Both the position numbers and the translations under genes were made by a program. Below, piece by piece: positions 8,753 through 16,991 of a stretch of 64,000 nucleotides of DNA. Positions within the stretch are counted from its first letter, which is position 1; each line of letters begins with the position of its first letter. The DNA is from SIG480 sp045636865 (GTDB lineage Bacteria > Bacillota > Clostridia > Oscillospirales > JAAYXM01). The DNA lies in NCBI GenBank assembly GCA_045636865.1, contig JAZTYJ010000020.1:95453-159452 (forward strand), read 5' to 3'. The notes under the pieces were generated by a model. The model worked only from the letters and a program-made list of their open reading frames with translations. It did no database searches and was not told where the DNA came from.

Positions 8753-9651
8753 AAGTAAATCTCTGCGGCATTGAGCTTGATAACCCCGTCATTCCCGCAA
8801 GCGGAACCTTCGGCTTTGGCTACGAGTTTGCGGAAATTTATGACATAAACTGCCTCGGAACATTCTCGTTTAAGGGAACAACGCGCGATCCGCGCTTCGG
8901 AAACCCGACACCGCGAATCGCGGAGTGCACGGCGGGTATGATAAACGCGGTAGGGCTTCAGAACCCGGGTGTTGAAAAGGTAATAAGCGAGGAGCTCCCG
9001 AAGCTTTTTGAGGTTTTTGATAAAAAAGTTATGGCAAACGTCTCGGGATTTTCGGTTGAGGACTACGCCTATACGGTAGAACGGCTCTCGTCTGTCGACG
9101 GCATTGGCTGGTTTGAAGTAAACATCAGCTGTCCGAATGTCCACGGCGGAGGAATGAGCTTCGGCACAAACCCGTCTGCCGCGGCAGAGGTTACAAGCGC
9201 AGTAAAAAAGGTTACAAAAAAACCCGTAATCATAAAGCTTTCGCCGAATGTCACGGATATTGCTGAAATCGCAAAGGCGTGCGAGGCGGCAGGTGCTGAC
9301 GGCATAAGCCTCATAAACACGCTCCTCGGTATGCGCATAAACTTAAAGACGAAAAAACCCGTAATCGCAAACAAGATGGGCGGTTTTTCAGGCTCGGCAA
9401 TCTTCCCCGTTGCGGTAAGAATGGTATATCAGGTTGCAAACGCAGTCAAAATTCCCGTCGTCGGTATGGGTGGCGTATCAACGGCTGAAGACGTCATCGA
9501 AATGATGATGGCAGGCGCAAGCGCAGTTGAAGTCGGTGCGGCAAACCTCGTAAATCCGACTGCATGCAGGGATATAATAGCTGACCTTACGCGCGTTATG
9601 GAAAAATACGGAATTGATAATTTAAAAGATATAATAGGGGTGGCAAAATAA
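8740..9651 (+). CDS. pyrD: dihydroorotate dehydrogenase B, catalytic subunit
   Basis: FMN enzyme oxidising dihydroorotate to orotate in a heterotetramer with PyrK. The 303-residue protein is a class 1B enzyme: the active-site loop NISCPNVHGGG carries the catalytic cysteine, and the FMN phosphate site reads VVGMGGVSTAEDV. The start at 8740 (ATG GGA AGC) follows AAGGAGGAG; a longer open frame begins inside pyrK at 8656 but has no matching ribosome site. Its TAA shares one base with the ATG of pyrF. Confidence 0.95.
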   Translation: MGSLKVNLCGIELDNPVIPASGTFGFGYEFAEIYDINCLGTFSFKGTTRDPRFGNPTPRIAECTAGMINAVGLQNPGVEKVISEELPKLFEVFDKKVMANVSGFSVEDYAYTVERLSSVDGIGWFEVNISCPNVHGGGMSFGTNPSAAAEVTSAVKKVTKKPVIIKLSPNVTDIAEIAKACEAAGADGISLINTLLGMRINLKTKKPVIANKMGGFSGSAIFPVAVRMVYQVANAVKIPVVGMGGVSTAEDVIEMMMAGASAVEVGAANLVNPTACRDIIADLTRVMEKYGIDNLKDIIGVAK

Positions 9652-10349
9652 TGGGAAAAGACGTAATCGTCGCATGCGACTTTAAAAGCAAGGAGGACAC
9701 AATAAGCTTCCTTGAAAAATTTACAGACAGAAAGCCGTTTGTAAAAATCGGTATGGAGCTCTTCTATGCAGAAGGTCCCGAAATCGTCCGCGAAATCAAG
9801 GCCCGCGGACACAAGATTTTCCTCGATTTGAAGCTTCACGACATCCCGACCACGGTTAAAAAGGCGATGGCAAGCCTCTCCCGCCTTGATGTCGACATCA
9901 CAAACCTCCACGCCGCAGGCGCAACGGATATGATGAAGGCGGCAATCGAAGGTCTTACGCGTCCGGACGGCACACGTCCGCTTCTTATTGCGGTAACACA
10001 GCTTACCTCAACCGACCAGGCGACAATGGAGCGCGACCTTCTCATCGAAAAGCCGATAGACAAGGTTGTTATGCATTATGCACTTACTGCAAAGAACGCA
10101 GGACTTGACGGCGTTGTCTGCTCACCACTTGAGGCAGAAAAGGTTCACAATACCTGCGGAGAAAAATTCCTCACAATTACTCCGGGGGTCCGCTTTGCAG
10201 ATGGCGACATCGGCGATCAGAAGCGCGTTATGACACCTGCAGAGGCTAAAAAAATTGGTTCGGACTACATCGTTGTCGGACGTCCGATTACTGCGGCAGA
10301 GGATCCGGTTGCCGCATATATGCGTTGCATAAACGAATTTGTAGATTAA
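9651..10349 (+). CDS. pyrF: orotidine-5'-phosphate decarboxylase
   Basis: Final step of UMP synthesis, OMP to UMP. The 232-residue protein has the core catalytic Asp/Lys motif FLDLKLHDIPTTV, an N-terminal substrate aspartate (VACDFKSKED), and the phosphate-gripping loop ITPGVR with later YIVVGRPIT. It is translationally coupled to pyrD (TAATG overlap). A 190-base hairpin-rich spacer separates it from pyrE, unlike the tight spacing elsewhere in the operon. Confidence 0.96.
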   Translation: MGKDVIVACDFKSKEDTISFLEKFTDRKPFVKIGMELFYAEGPEIVREIKARGHKIFLDLKLHDIPTTVKKAMASLSRLDVDITNLHAAGATDMMKAAIEGLTRPDGTRPLLIAVTQLTSTDQATMERDLLIEKPIDKVVMHYALTAKNAGLDGVVCSPLEAEKVHNTCGEKFLTITPGVRFADGDIGDQKRVMTPAEAKKIGSDYIVVGRPITAAEDPVAAYMRCINEFVD

Positions 10350-10539
10350 AAACGTTTCGTCAAAGGCAGGTCTTTGACGAGAAAGTTTGCGCTCTGCTAC
10401 ATCGCACTCATTTGCATTCGCACGTTTGCAGAGCGAGCAGTGTTTTTTGCGAGGAAAAATGTCCCCGCAAAAAACGGATTTGAGTTTTTCGCCTTTGCAG
10501 ATATGAAGTTTGCGAGGCTTAATAAAAGGAGGATATATA
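10350..10539 (+). other. hairpin-rich spacer between pyrF and pyrE
   Basis: No gene is seen. Three inverted repeats follow one another: GTCAAAG/CTTTGAC (10359-10378), GCTCTGC/GCAGAGC (10391-10434) and TTTTTTGCG/CGCAAAAAA (10443-10474). None ends in a T run typical of a terminator for plus-strand transcription. They could be processing or stability elements, or remains of a small repeat. The 3' end carries the AAAGGAGG ribosome site of pyrE. Confidence 0.55.
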
Positions 10540-11178
10540 ATGGAAAAGCTTATAGCCAAGGATTTGTTATCAATAAAGGCAGTTTTCTTCCGTCCGGAAG
10601 AGCCGTTTACATGGGCAAGCGGAATCAAAAGCCCGGTATACTGCGACAACCGTCTCACTCTCACAGCACCGAAGGTCCGCGATGACGTTGAAAACGGTCT
10701 CTGCGAGCTTATAAAGAAGAATTACCCCGAAGTCGAGGTGCTTATGGGAACCTCAACTGCAGGTATCGCACACGCCGCTATCTGCGGTCATATTATGAAT
10801 CTCCCGATGGGTTATGTCCGTTCGGGCGCAAAGGACCACGGCAGAAACAACCGCATCGAGGGACGTCTCGAGGCAGGTCAGAAGGTCGTTGTAGTTGAGG
10901 ACCTTATCTCAACGGGCGGAAGCGTAATCGAGGTTGTTGATGCTCTCCGCGAGGCAGGAGCAGAAGTTCTCGGCGTTGTAAGCATCTTCACATACGGTAT
11001 GCAGAAAGGCATCGACCGTCTCGCCGCTGCAAACGTAAAGAACATCTCTCTCACAAACTTTGATGTTATCGCCGAGGTTGCCGCAGAGGAGGGCTACATC
11101 AGGGAAGAAGACATCGCCCGCCTTATAAAATTCAGAAACAACCCGTCAGACGAGAGCTGGATAGGCGCGGAGGTATAA
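10540..11178 (+). CDS. pyrE: orotate phosphoribosyltransferase
   Basis: Joins orotate to PRPP to give OMP. The 212-residue protein has the type I phosphoribosyltransferase PRPP loop VVVVEDLISTGGSVIEVV and the KDHGRNNRIEG flexible loop. The start is the ATG at 10540 after AAAGGAGG; an upstream ATG at 10510 in the same frame lacks a ribosome site. pyrB follows after 3 bases. Confidence 0.95.
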   Translation: MEKLIAKDLLSIKAVFFRPEEPFTWASGIKSPVYCDNRLTLTAPKVRDDVENGLCELIKKNYPEVEVLMGTSTAGIAHAAICGHIMNLPMGYVRSGAKDHGRNNRIEGRLEAGQKVVVVEDLISTGGSVIEVVDALREAGAEVLGVVSIFTYGMQKGIDRLAAANVKNISLTNFDVIAEVAAEEGYIREEDIARLIKFRNNPSDESWIGAEV

Positions 11179-11181
11179 GAG

Positions 11182-12252
11182 ATGAGAAGTGTTATTGATA
11201 TTCTCGACCTCACCTGTGAAGAAATCGACGAGCTCATGCACATCGCGTGCGATATTACGGAAAACCCGTGGAAGTATTCGGATATGTGCCGCGGAAAGAA
11301 GCTTGCAACGCTCTTTTTTGAGCCGTCAACAAGAACAAGGCTCTCATTTGAAGCGGCAATGCTCGAGCTTGGCGGAAGCGTGCTCGGATTTTCAGAAGCC
11401 GCATCATCCTCCGCATCAAAGGGCGAGAGCGTGGCGGATACCGCGCGCGTAATGAGCGCATATTGCGACATTATCGCGATGCGCCACCCCAAGGAGGGTG
11501 CACCGTTCGTTGCGGCAAGAAACGCAACCGTTCCCGTTATCAACGGCGGTGACGGCGGACATTGTCACCCGACACAGACTCTTGCAGACCTTTTGACGAT
11601 TTACCGCGAAAAAGGCAAGTTTTCCGACATCACCGTCGGCTTCTGCGGAGACCTTAAGTTCGGCAGAACAGTTCACTCGCTCATCCACGCACTTTCAAGA
11701 TACGAAAACATCAAGGTAATCCTCATCTCCCCCGAGGAGCTTCGCGTTCCGAGCTATATCAAGAAGGAAGTAAGCTTCGATTTTGAAGAAACCACCTCGC
11801 TTGAAGAGGCAATGCCGAAGCTTGATGTTCTCTATATGACGAGAATCCAGAAGGAGCGTTTTGAAACGGACGAGGAGTACAACCGCTTAAAAGACAGCTA
11901 CATCTTAACAGCAGACAAGCTTCATTCTGCAAAGAAGGATATGTGCATAATGCATCCGCTGCCGCGCGTAAACGAGATAAGCGTCGCGGTTGACAAAGAT
12001 CCGCGCGCCTGCTACTTCAAGCAGGTCGAAAACGGAAAGTTTGTCAGAATGGCGCTCATCTTAAAGCTTCTTGAAGAGGCTCACCACGAGGGCAACACAG
12101 CACTTTGCGACGATGCCTACATAAAGGGCGTTCACAAGTGCGTAAATCCGCGTTGCATCACCTCAACCGAGCAGGAGCTTGAGCATATGTTCAAGGTTTC
12201 TGCAAGTGGCGCTGAACGTTGCGTCTACTGCGAAGCAAAAGCAAGAATATAG
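11182..12252 (+). CDS. pyrB: aspartate carbamoyltransferase with C-terminal PyrI-like zinc domain
   Basis: Condenses carbamoyl phosphate with aspartate, the committed step of pyrimidine synthesis. Catalytic motifs are intact: the carbamoyl-phosphate loop FEPSTRTRLSFE, the GHCHPTQTLADLLT box, and MHPLPRVNEI. It is 356 residues, longer than a normal PyrB (about 305). The extra C-terminus carries CVNPRC (Cys 320 and 325) and CVYC (Cys 347 and 350), the same zinc-knuckle arrangement as the zinc domain of the regulatory chain PyrI, but without PyrI's nucleotide-binding domain. Fused PyrB-zinc proteins are known in some bacteria. Last gene of the operon; a strong terminator follows immediately. Confidence 0.94.
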   Translation: MRSVIDILDLTCEEIDELMHIACDITENPWKYSDMCRGKKLATLFFEPSTRTRLSFEAAMLELGGSVLGFSEAASSSASKGESVADTARVMSAYCDIIAMRHPKEGAPFVAARNATVPVINGGDGGHCHPTQTLADLLTIYREKGKFSDITVGFCGDLKFGRTVHSLIHALSRYENIKVILISPEELRVPSYIKKEVSFDFEETTSLEEAMPKLDVLYMTRIQKERFETDEEYNRLKDSYILTADKLHSAKKDMCIMHPLPRVNEISVAVDKDPRACYFKQVENGKFVRMALILKLLEEAHHEGNTALCDDAYIKGVHKCVNPRCITSTEQELEHMFKVSASGAERCVYCEAKARI

Positions 12253-12280
12253 AAAAAAGCACCCGAAAGGGTGCTTTTTT
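12253..12280 (+). terminator. terminator of the pyr operon
   Basis: A 12-bp stem AAAAAAGCACCC/GGGTGCTTTTTT with a GAAA tetraloop starts one base after the pyrB stop codon. The symmetric A and T tracts would let it work in both directions. Confidence 0.93.
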
Positions 12281-12362
12281 AATGCAAATTTCTGAATTAT
12301 GAATGCAGAATTGAGAACTGATGGATGTGGACATCGACCGAAAGACGAAACATAAAACCGCA

Positions 12363-13250
12363 TCAGTGGTGATGATGGTGATGTCCGCGCGCGCAGTCTT
12401 CGACGCTGCACGATTTCTCGTGGCAGAACTCATCTGTCGTTTCAAGCTCAAGAGTAACGTGTCCTATGCCGTGCTCGCCGAGTCTTTTGCGGATTTCCTC
12501 CTTTATCACGTGTGCATCTTCGTTTGTAACTATATGCATCGTCGCGCAGACGGTTCTCTCGTCAATACTGCGTATGTGGATGTGGTGAACGTCGATTACT
12601 CCGTCGATATCCTCAATAACCGTTTTTGCCTTTCCGACATCAATGCTCCGCGGCGCCTTTTCAAGAAAAATATCAAGCGCATCCCTTAAGTTTTTTATCG
12701 CGTTTATAAGAATAAATACGGCAACAACAACAGACATAATCGGGTCGATGAGCGAAATGTCCGTAAATTTCATCACCACGGCACCGAAAAGAACAACCGC
12801 CCAGCCGAAAACATCCTCAAGCATATGGAGATTCACAGCTCTCTGATTAAGCGACTCTCCCTTGTTGGTGAAAAATGCTGCAACGAGATTTACGCATACG
12901 CCGAAAATTGCAAAAACAATCATTCCGTCATAATTGATTTTTGTTGGGTTGATTATTCTCCATATCGCGCCCGAAATTACCAAAACAGAGCCGAGCATAA
13001 GGATCAGGGTTGTAATCACGCTTCCCAAAACGGAGTATCGGACATATCCGTAGGTATAGTTCTCGTCAGCCTGTCTTTTGCTCTTTTTCTCAAGAAAAAA
13101 CGAGAGCCCGATGCTTGCGGCATCACCCAGGTCGTGCACCGCATCTGACAGAATTGCGACAGAGCCCGTAAAAATACCGCCAAAAAATTCAAAAACAGAG
13201 AAGGCGAGGTTTAAAATGAATGCGATAAAAATATTCTTTTCGGTTTTCAT
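12363..13250 (-). CDS. cation diffusion facilitator family metal exporter
   Basis: A 295-residue CDF transporter, expected to expel Zn2+, Co2+, Cd2+ or Fe2+/Mn2+ in exchange for protons. It has about six membrane segments; the metal-site motif LSDAVHDLGDAASIG lies in the second helix, HMLEDVFGW in the fifth, and a cytoplasmic domain follows with DVHHIHIRS. The C-terminus ends in CARGHHHHHH, a natural metal-binding tail. The ATG at 13250 is preferred over 13262 because GGAGG falls just upstream of it. It is divergent from a TetR regulator, with a palindrome between them, so metal or stress-responsive repression is likely (inferred). Confidence 0.9.
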   Translation of the reverse strand: MKTEKNIFIAFILNLAFSVFEFFGGIFTGSVAILSDAVHDLGDAASIGLSFFLEKKSKRQADENYTYGYVRYSVLGSVITTLILMLGSVLVISGAIWRIINPTKINYDGMIVFAIFGVCVNLVAAFFTNKGESLNQRAVNLHMLEDVFGWAVVLFGAVVMKFTDISLIDPIMSVVVAVFILINAIKNLRDALDIFLEKAPRSIDVGKAKTVIEDIDGVIDVHHIHIRSIDERTVCATMHIVTNEDAHVIKEEIRKRLGEHGIGHVTLELETTDEFCHEKSCSVEDCARGHHHHHH

Positions 13251-13300
13251 AATATCCTCCATTGACTAATATTAATTTTATAGTACAATATATACTATAC

Positions 13301-13315
13301 TGAACACAGTGTTCA
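13301..13315. promoter_or_regulatory. candidate TetR operator
   Basis: TGAACACAGTGTTCA is a perfect 7+1+7 palindrome in the 133-base gap between the divergent CDF and TetR genes, set in AT-rich DNA that would hold both promoters. Its position and symmetry suit autoregulation by the adjacent TetR protein; the assignment is inferred. Confidence 0.6.
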
Positions 13316-13383
13316 ATATATAATTGTGCCCGACAGTACGATAATGAACAAATCTGAAAAAATGTACGGAAGTGATAGCTTTT

Positions 13384-13938
13384 ATGGACAGACGTCAGAG
13401 AAAAACGAGAGAGGCTATATTCGGAGCTTTCATAAGTCTTTTGTCGCAAAAGGATTTTGAGCAAATCACGGTGGGTGAAATAATCGACCGCGCCGATATA
13501 GGACGTGCGACATTCTATTCGCACTTTGAAACAAAGGATTTTCTCTTAAAAGAGCTTTGCGAAGAGCTTTTCTGCCACATCCTTGACGGAGTTGAGGAGA
13601 AAAAGACACACAGACACATCTTCGACTGTGATTCGGACGATTCCGTGTTCCTCCATCTTTTTCGTCATCTTCACAAAAACGACAACAACATCTTAACGCT
13701 TCTGGCAGGACGGAACAACGAGCTTTTTCTGGGATATTTCAAAAGAAATCTCGCAGAGCTTGTGCGGGGGTGTCTTTATATGTTCGGATCTGAAAAATAT
13801 AACAAGCTGCCCGAGAGCTTCCGCATAAACCATATTTCCGGAACGTTTGTTGAAACGATCAGATGGTGGGCAGCCTGCGGAAAAAAAGAAACACCCGAAG
13901 AAATAACGGAATACTTCTTCTCCGCTTTGGGACAATGA
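13384..13938 (+). CDS. TetR/AcrR family transcriptional regulator
   Basis: A 184-residue dimeric repressor. The N-terminal helix-turn-helix is clear: RKTREAIFGAFISLL, then FEQITVGEIIDRADIGRATF and YSHFETKDFLL. The C-terminal ligand domain resembles the TetR C-terminal domain type common in Firmicutes, with no known ligand. I take the ATG at 13384 (MDRRQRK), with GGAAGTG upstream, rather than the GTG at 13372. Probable targets are itself and the divergent CDF exporter. Confidence 0.85.
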   Translation: MDRRQRKTREAIFGAFISLLSQKDFEQITVGEIIDRADIGRATFYSHFETKDFLLKELCEELFCHILDGVEEKKTHRHIFDCDSDDSVFLHLFRHLHKNDNNILTLLAGRNNELFLGYFKRNLAELVRGCLYMFGSEKYNKLPESFRINHISGTFVETIRWWAACGKKETPEEITEYFFSALGQ

Positions 13939-13947
13939 TTTTTTCTA

Positions 13948-13976
13948 TTGTTTATTTTGAAAAACTGGTGTATAAT
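13948..13976 (+). promoter_or_regulatory. candidate promoter of thiI
   Basis: TTGTTT (13948-13953), a 17-bp spacer and a perfect TATAAT (13971-13976) lie 40 bases before the thiI start. It probably drives thiI-cinA-NUDIX and may read into the wal genes, since no terminator separates them. Confidence 0.5.
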
Positions 13977-14015
13977 TACAATGTATAATTATAATGAATA
14001 AAGGGTGTACTTATC

Positions 14016-15176
14016 TTGAGAGAAATTTTGCTTTTAAAGCTCGGTGAAATAGTCTTAAAAGGCTTAAACCGCGGCAATTTTGAAAAAAGACTCATAAAAA
14101 ACCTCGCATGGAGACTGCGCAAATGCGGAGAGTTTAAAATTTACTGTCTCCAGTCAACAATATATGTAGAGCCGCAGAATGAAGACAGCGATATGGACGC
14201 GGCATTCGAAGCATCAAAGCGCGTTTTCGGAATAGTCAACATCTGCCGTGCGGCAGAGTGTGAAAAGGACATTGAAAAGATAACCGAAACTGCAAAAACG
14301 TATCTTAACGAAACCTTAAGCTTCGCAAAAACCTTCAAGGTTGAGGCAAAGCGTTCGGACAAGTCCTTTCCGAAAAAATCGCCCGAAATTGCAATCGAGG
14401 TGGGAAGTGCGCTTCACGACGCCTTTGAAAACCTCGAGGTTGACGTTAAAAATCCCGAAGTGTGCGTAAAGGTCGAGGTGCGCGACCGCGCGGCATTTGT
14501 TCACGCAAATCCGACGCCGGGAGCCGGCGGTCTTCCCGTGGGAGTAAACGGACGTGCGGCAATCCTCCTCTCGGGAGGAATCGACAGCCCCGTCGCCGCA
14601 TATATGATGGCAAAGCGCGGCATCGAGCTTTTCGGTATCCACTTCTTCTCATATCCATACACCTCCGAGCGCGCAAAGGAGAAGGTAATTGAGCTTGCAC
14701 GCCTCGTTGGATTATATGCAGGAAACATAAAAATTGCGATGGTTCCATTCACAAAGATACAGGAAGAAATCCGCGCAAACTGCAATGAAGAGTATTTCAC
14801 TCTCATCATGCGCAGATTTATGATGAAGATAGCAGAAAGAATCGCAACCGAACAAGGGTGCGGCGCGCTCATCACGGGCGAGAGCCTCGGTCAGGTTGCA
14901 AGCCAGACGATGGAAGCACTTTTGGTTACGGAAAACGGAATAGAGCTTCCGGTTCTCCGCCCCGTCATCGGTATGGATAAGGAAGAAATTGTTGCCATCT
15001 CAAGACACATAAACACATTTGAAACATCCATACTTCCGTATGAGGACTGTTGCACGGTATTTACGCCGAAGCACCCCAAAACAAAGCCGAAACTTTCTCT
15101 TGTCGTTGAAGAAGAGAAAAAGCTTCCGTTTGATAAGCTTTGCGATGAGGCAATAGAAAACACAGAAATTCTCTGA
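14016..15176 (+). CDS. thiI: tRNA sulfurtransferase (4-thiouridine synthase) ThiI
   Basis: Thiolates U8 of tRNAs and can supply sulfur for thiamine. The 386-residue protein has an N-terminal ferredoxin-like/THUMP region (to about 165) and the PP-loop ATP pyrophosphatase motif ILLSGGIDSPVAAYM. It ends without the rhodanese domain found in the E. coli enzyme, as usual in Firmicutes; the sulfur must come by another route. The start is TTG at 14016 after AAGGGTG. cinA follows after 13 bases. Confidence 0.94.
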   Translation: MREILLLKLGEIVLKGLNRGNFEKRLIKNLAWRLRKCGEFKIYCLQSTIYVEPQNEDSDMDAAFEASKRVFGIVNICRAAECEKDIEKITETAKTYLNETLSFAKTFKVEAKRSDKSFPKKSPEIAIEVGSALHDAFENLEVDVKNPEVCVKVEVRDRAAFVHANPTPGAGGLPVGVNGRAAILLSGGIDSPVAAYMMAKRGIELFGIHFFSYPYTSERAKEKVIELARLVGLYAGNIKIAMVPFTKIQEEIRANCNEEYFTLIMRRFMMKIAERIATEQGCGALITGESLGQVASQTMEALLVTENGIELPVLRPVIGMDKEEIVAISRHINTFETSILPYEDCCTVFTPKHPKTKPKLSLVVEEEKKLPFDKLCDEAIENTEIL

Positions 15177-15189
15177 TTGGAAAAGAGGT

Positions 15190-16440
15190 ATGAGACCTTT
15201 GAGTCTGATTGCAGAAATAATCGCCGTCGGAACGGAAATCCTCCTCGGCGAGATAACAAATACAGATGCGCAGGACGTTGCCCGCGCGCTTTCCGAGCTC
15301 GGGATAAATGCCTACTACCAGACGGTTGTCGGCGATAATCCGGAAAGGCTCTATGACGTCATAATAAAGGCAAAGTCCCGCGCGGACATCGTTATAACAA
15401 CGGGAGGTCTCGGACCGACGTTTGACGATCTCACAAAACAGGTTTCAGCGCGAGCATTCGGAAAAGAGCTTGTTCTTGACGAGCGTGAGCTTTCGCGAAT
15501 TGAAGGCTATTTCAAAAGCCGCGGAAGAAATATGACCGAAAACAATGCACGCCAGGCATATCTTCCCGAGGGTTGCACCGTTTTTGAAAACGACTGGGGC
15601 ACAGCTCCGGGCTGCGCTATGGAGGATGAAGGAAAAATCCTCATAATGCTTCCGGGACCTCCGCGCGAGTGCCGACCGATGATAAAATACCGTATGATTC
15701 CGTATCTCAAGAAGCTTTCGGACGCACATCTCGTCTCCCACAACGTAAAGATTTACGGTATGGGTGAGAGCGAGGTCGAAAGCCGCGTGCGCGACTTTGC
15801 GGAGACTATGGAAAACCCGACGGTTGCACCGTATGCAAAGGACGGCGAATGTCTCCTGCGCGTTACGGGCAGAGCAAAGACGGAGGAAGAGGCAGACGCG
15901 CTGACACGTCCCGTCATCAAAAAAATCTGCGAGATTTTAGGCGATGTCGTCTACGGGGTTGACATTTCGTCCCTCCATGAAGCAGCATTTTACGCGCTCT
16001 GCGAAAAAGGACTAACTCTCTCAACGGCAGAATCGTGCACGGGCGGTCTCGTTTCAAAGCTCATAACCGATATTCCGGGCGCATCAAAAGTATTTTTTGG
16101 CGGAATATGTGCATACACAAACGAAATCAAGATGAAGGAACTCGGGGTACCCTCCGACCTTCTTGAAAAATACGGTGCGGTGAGCGAGGAGTGTGCACGG
16201 GCACTTTCTCTCGGCGCGTGCAAAAAGTTCAAAACAGACGCAGGCATCGGCGTTACCGGCTTTGCAGACCCCGACACGGGAGATGAAAAGAACCCGGGCG
16301 GCACGGTTTATGTCGCCGTAACGGTAAGAGGAAAAACAGTAACATCAAAAATATATCAGCCACAGAGCCGCGACCTTGCACGGAGCAGGGCTGCACAGGA
16401 GGCATTCGATATTCTCCGTCGGGAGGTGCAGGCGCTGTGA
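15190..16440 (+). CDS. cinA: CinA family protein (molybdopterin-binding domain plus nicotinamide-nucleotide amidase domain)
   Basis: A 416-residue two-domain CinA. The N-terminal MoaB/MogA-like domain has AEIIAVGTEILLGEITNTD and TTGGLGPTFDDLT; the C-terminal amidase-like domain has TAESCTGGLVSKLIT and GVTGFADPDTG. CinA proteins are associated with NMN deamidation and pyridine-nucleotide repair. The start at 15190 has AGAGGT directly adjacent; the in-frame TTG at 15199 would have better spacing and is a real alternative. Its stop overlaps the GTG start of the NUDIX gene, whose product also acts on ADP-ribose and NAD derivatives, suggesting a joint nucleotide-salvage role. Confidence 0.93.
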   Translation: MRPLSLIAEIIAVGTEILLGEITNTDAQDVARALSELGINAYYQTVVGDNPERLYDVIIKAKSRADIVITTGGLGPTFDDLTKQVSARAFGKELVLDERELSRIEGYFKSRGRNMTENNARQAYLPEGCTVFENDWGTAPGCAMEDEGKILIMLPGPPRECRPMIKYRMIPYLKKLSDAHLVSHNVKIYGMGESEVESRVRDFAETMENPTVAPYAKDGECLLRVTGRAKTEEEADALTRPVIKKICEILGDVVYGVDISSLHEAAFYALCEKGLTLSTAESCTGGLVSKLITDIPGASKVFFGGICAYTNEIKMKELGVPSDLLEKYGAVSEECARALSLGACKKFKTDAGIGVTGFADPDTGDEKNPGGTVYVAVTVRGKTVTSKIYQPQSRDLARSRAAQEAFDILRREVQAL

Positions 16441-16970
16441 CGGAAAAAACGCTTTCAAGCGAATATATCTACAAAGGAAAAATCATGAACGTCCGCCGCG
16501 ATGAGGTGGAGTGTCAGGACGGCAGAAAGTCAATCCGCGAGGTGTGTGAGCATTGTGATGCGGTGGCAGTTCTTCCGGTAACGGAGGATAAAAAGGTCGT
16601 TCTGGTTTCGCAGTTTCGCTATCCGTTTCTTAAGGTCATCTGCGAGGCCCCTGCAGGAAAGATGGAAGACGGTGAGGATCCGCTTGAATGCGCCCGCCGT
16701 GAAATGAGCGAGGAAACGGGATACGATGCGGAGGATATGACATACTTCGGATTCATCTACCCGTCGCCCGGTTGCTTTACGGAGAGAGTTCATCTCTACC
16801 TTGCGGAGAATTTAAAAAACGGAGATGCACACCCCGACGAAGGCGAATTTCTTGAAGTTTCACACGTCGATTTAAAAGATGCTGTCGGAATGATTGATGA
16901 CGGCGAAATTTCCGATGCAAAAACCGTTGTCCTCATAATGAGGGCGGCTAAAAAGTACGGACTTTTATAG
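16437..16970 (+). CDS. NUDIX hydrolase, ADP-ribose pyrophosphatase type
   Basis: A 177-residue NUDIX enzyme. The box fits exactly, running from GKMEDGEDPLECA through RREMSEETGY (G-x5-E-x7-RE-U-x-EE-x-G-U). The downstream YPSPGCFTERVHLY is typical of ADP-ribose pyrophosphatases of the NudF type, which split ADP-ribose to AMP and ribose-5-phosphate. The GTG start overlaps the cinA stop by 4 bases, with GGGAGGTG inside cinA as ribosome site. Confidence 0.9.
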   Translation: MTEKTLSSEYIYKGKIMNVRRDEVECQDGRKSIREVCEHCDAVAVLPVTEDKKVVLVSQFRYPFLKVICEAPAGKMEDGEDPLECARREMSEETGYDAEDMTYFGFIYPSPGCFTERVHLYLAENLKNGDAHPDEGEFLEVSHVDLKDAVGMIDDGEISDAKTVVLIMRAAKKYGLL

Positions 16971-16991
16971 TCCGTAACGGAGGTAATGAAA

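Noticed and set aside
12281..12362. AT-rich ATTATGAAT-like stretch as a repeat
   Set aside because: Resembles simple AT-rich repeats but no second copy or clear structure was seen in the window.
12363..12390. Six-histidine tail as vector contamination
   Set aside because: The tail is natural: CDF exporters often end in His-rich metal-binding tails, and the flanking sequence is genomic, with no vector signature.
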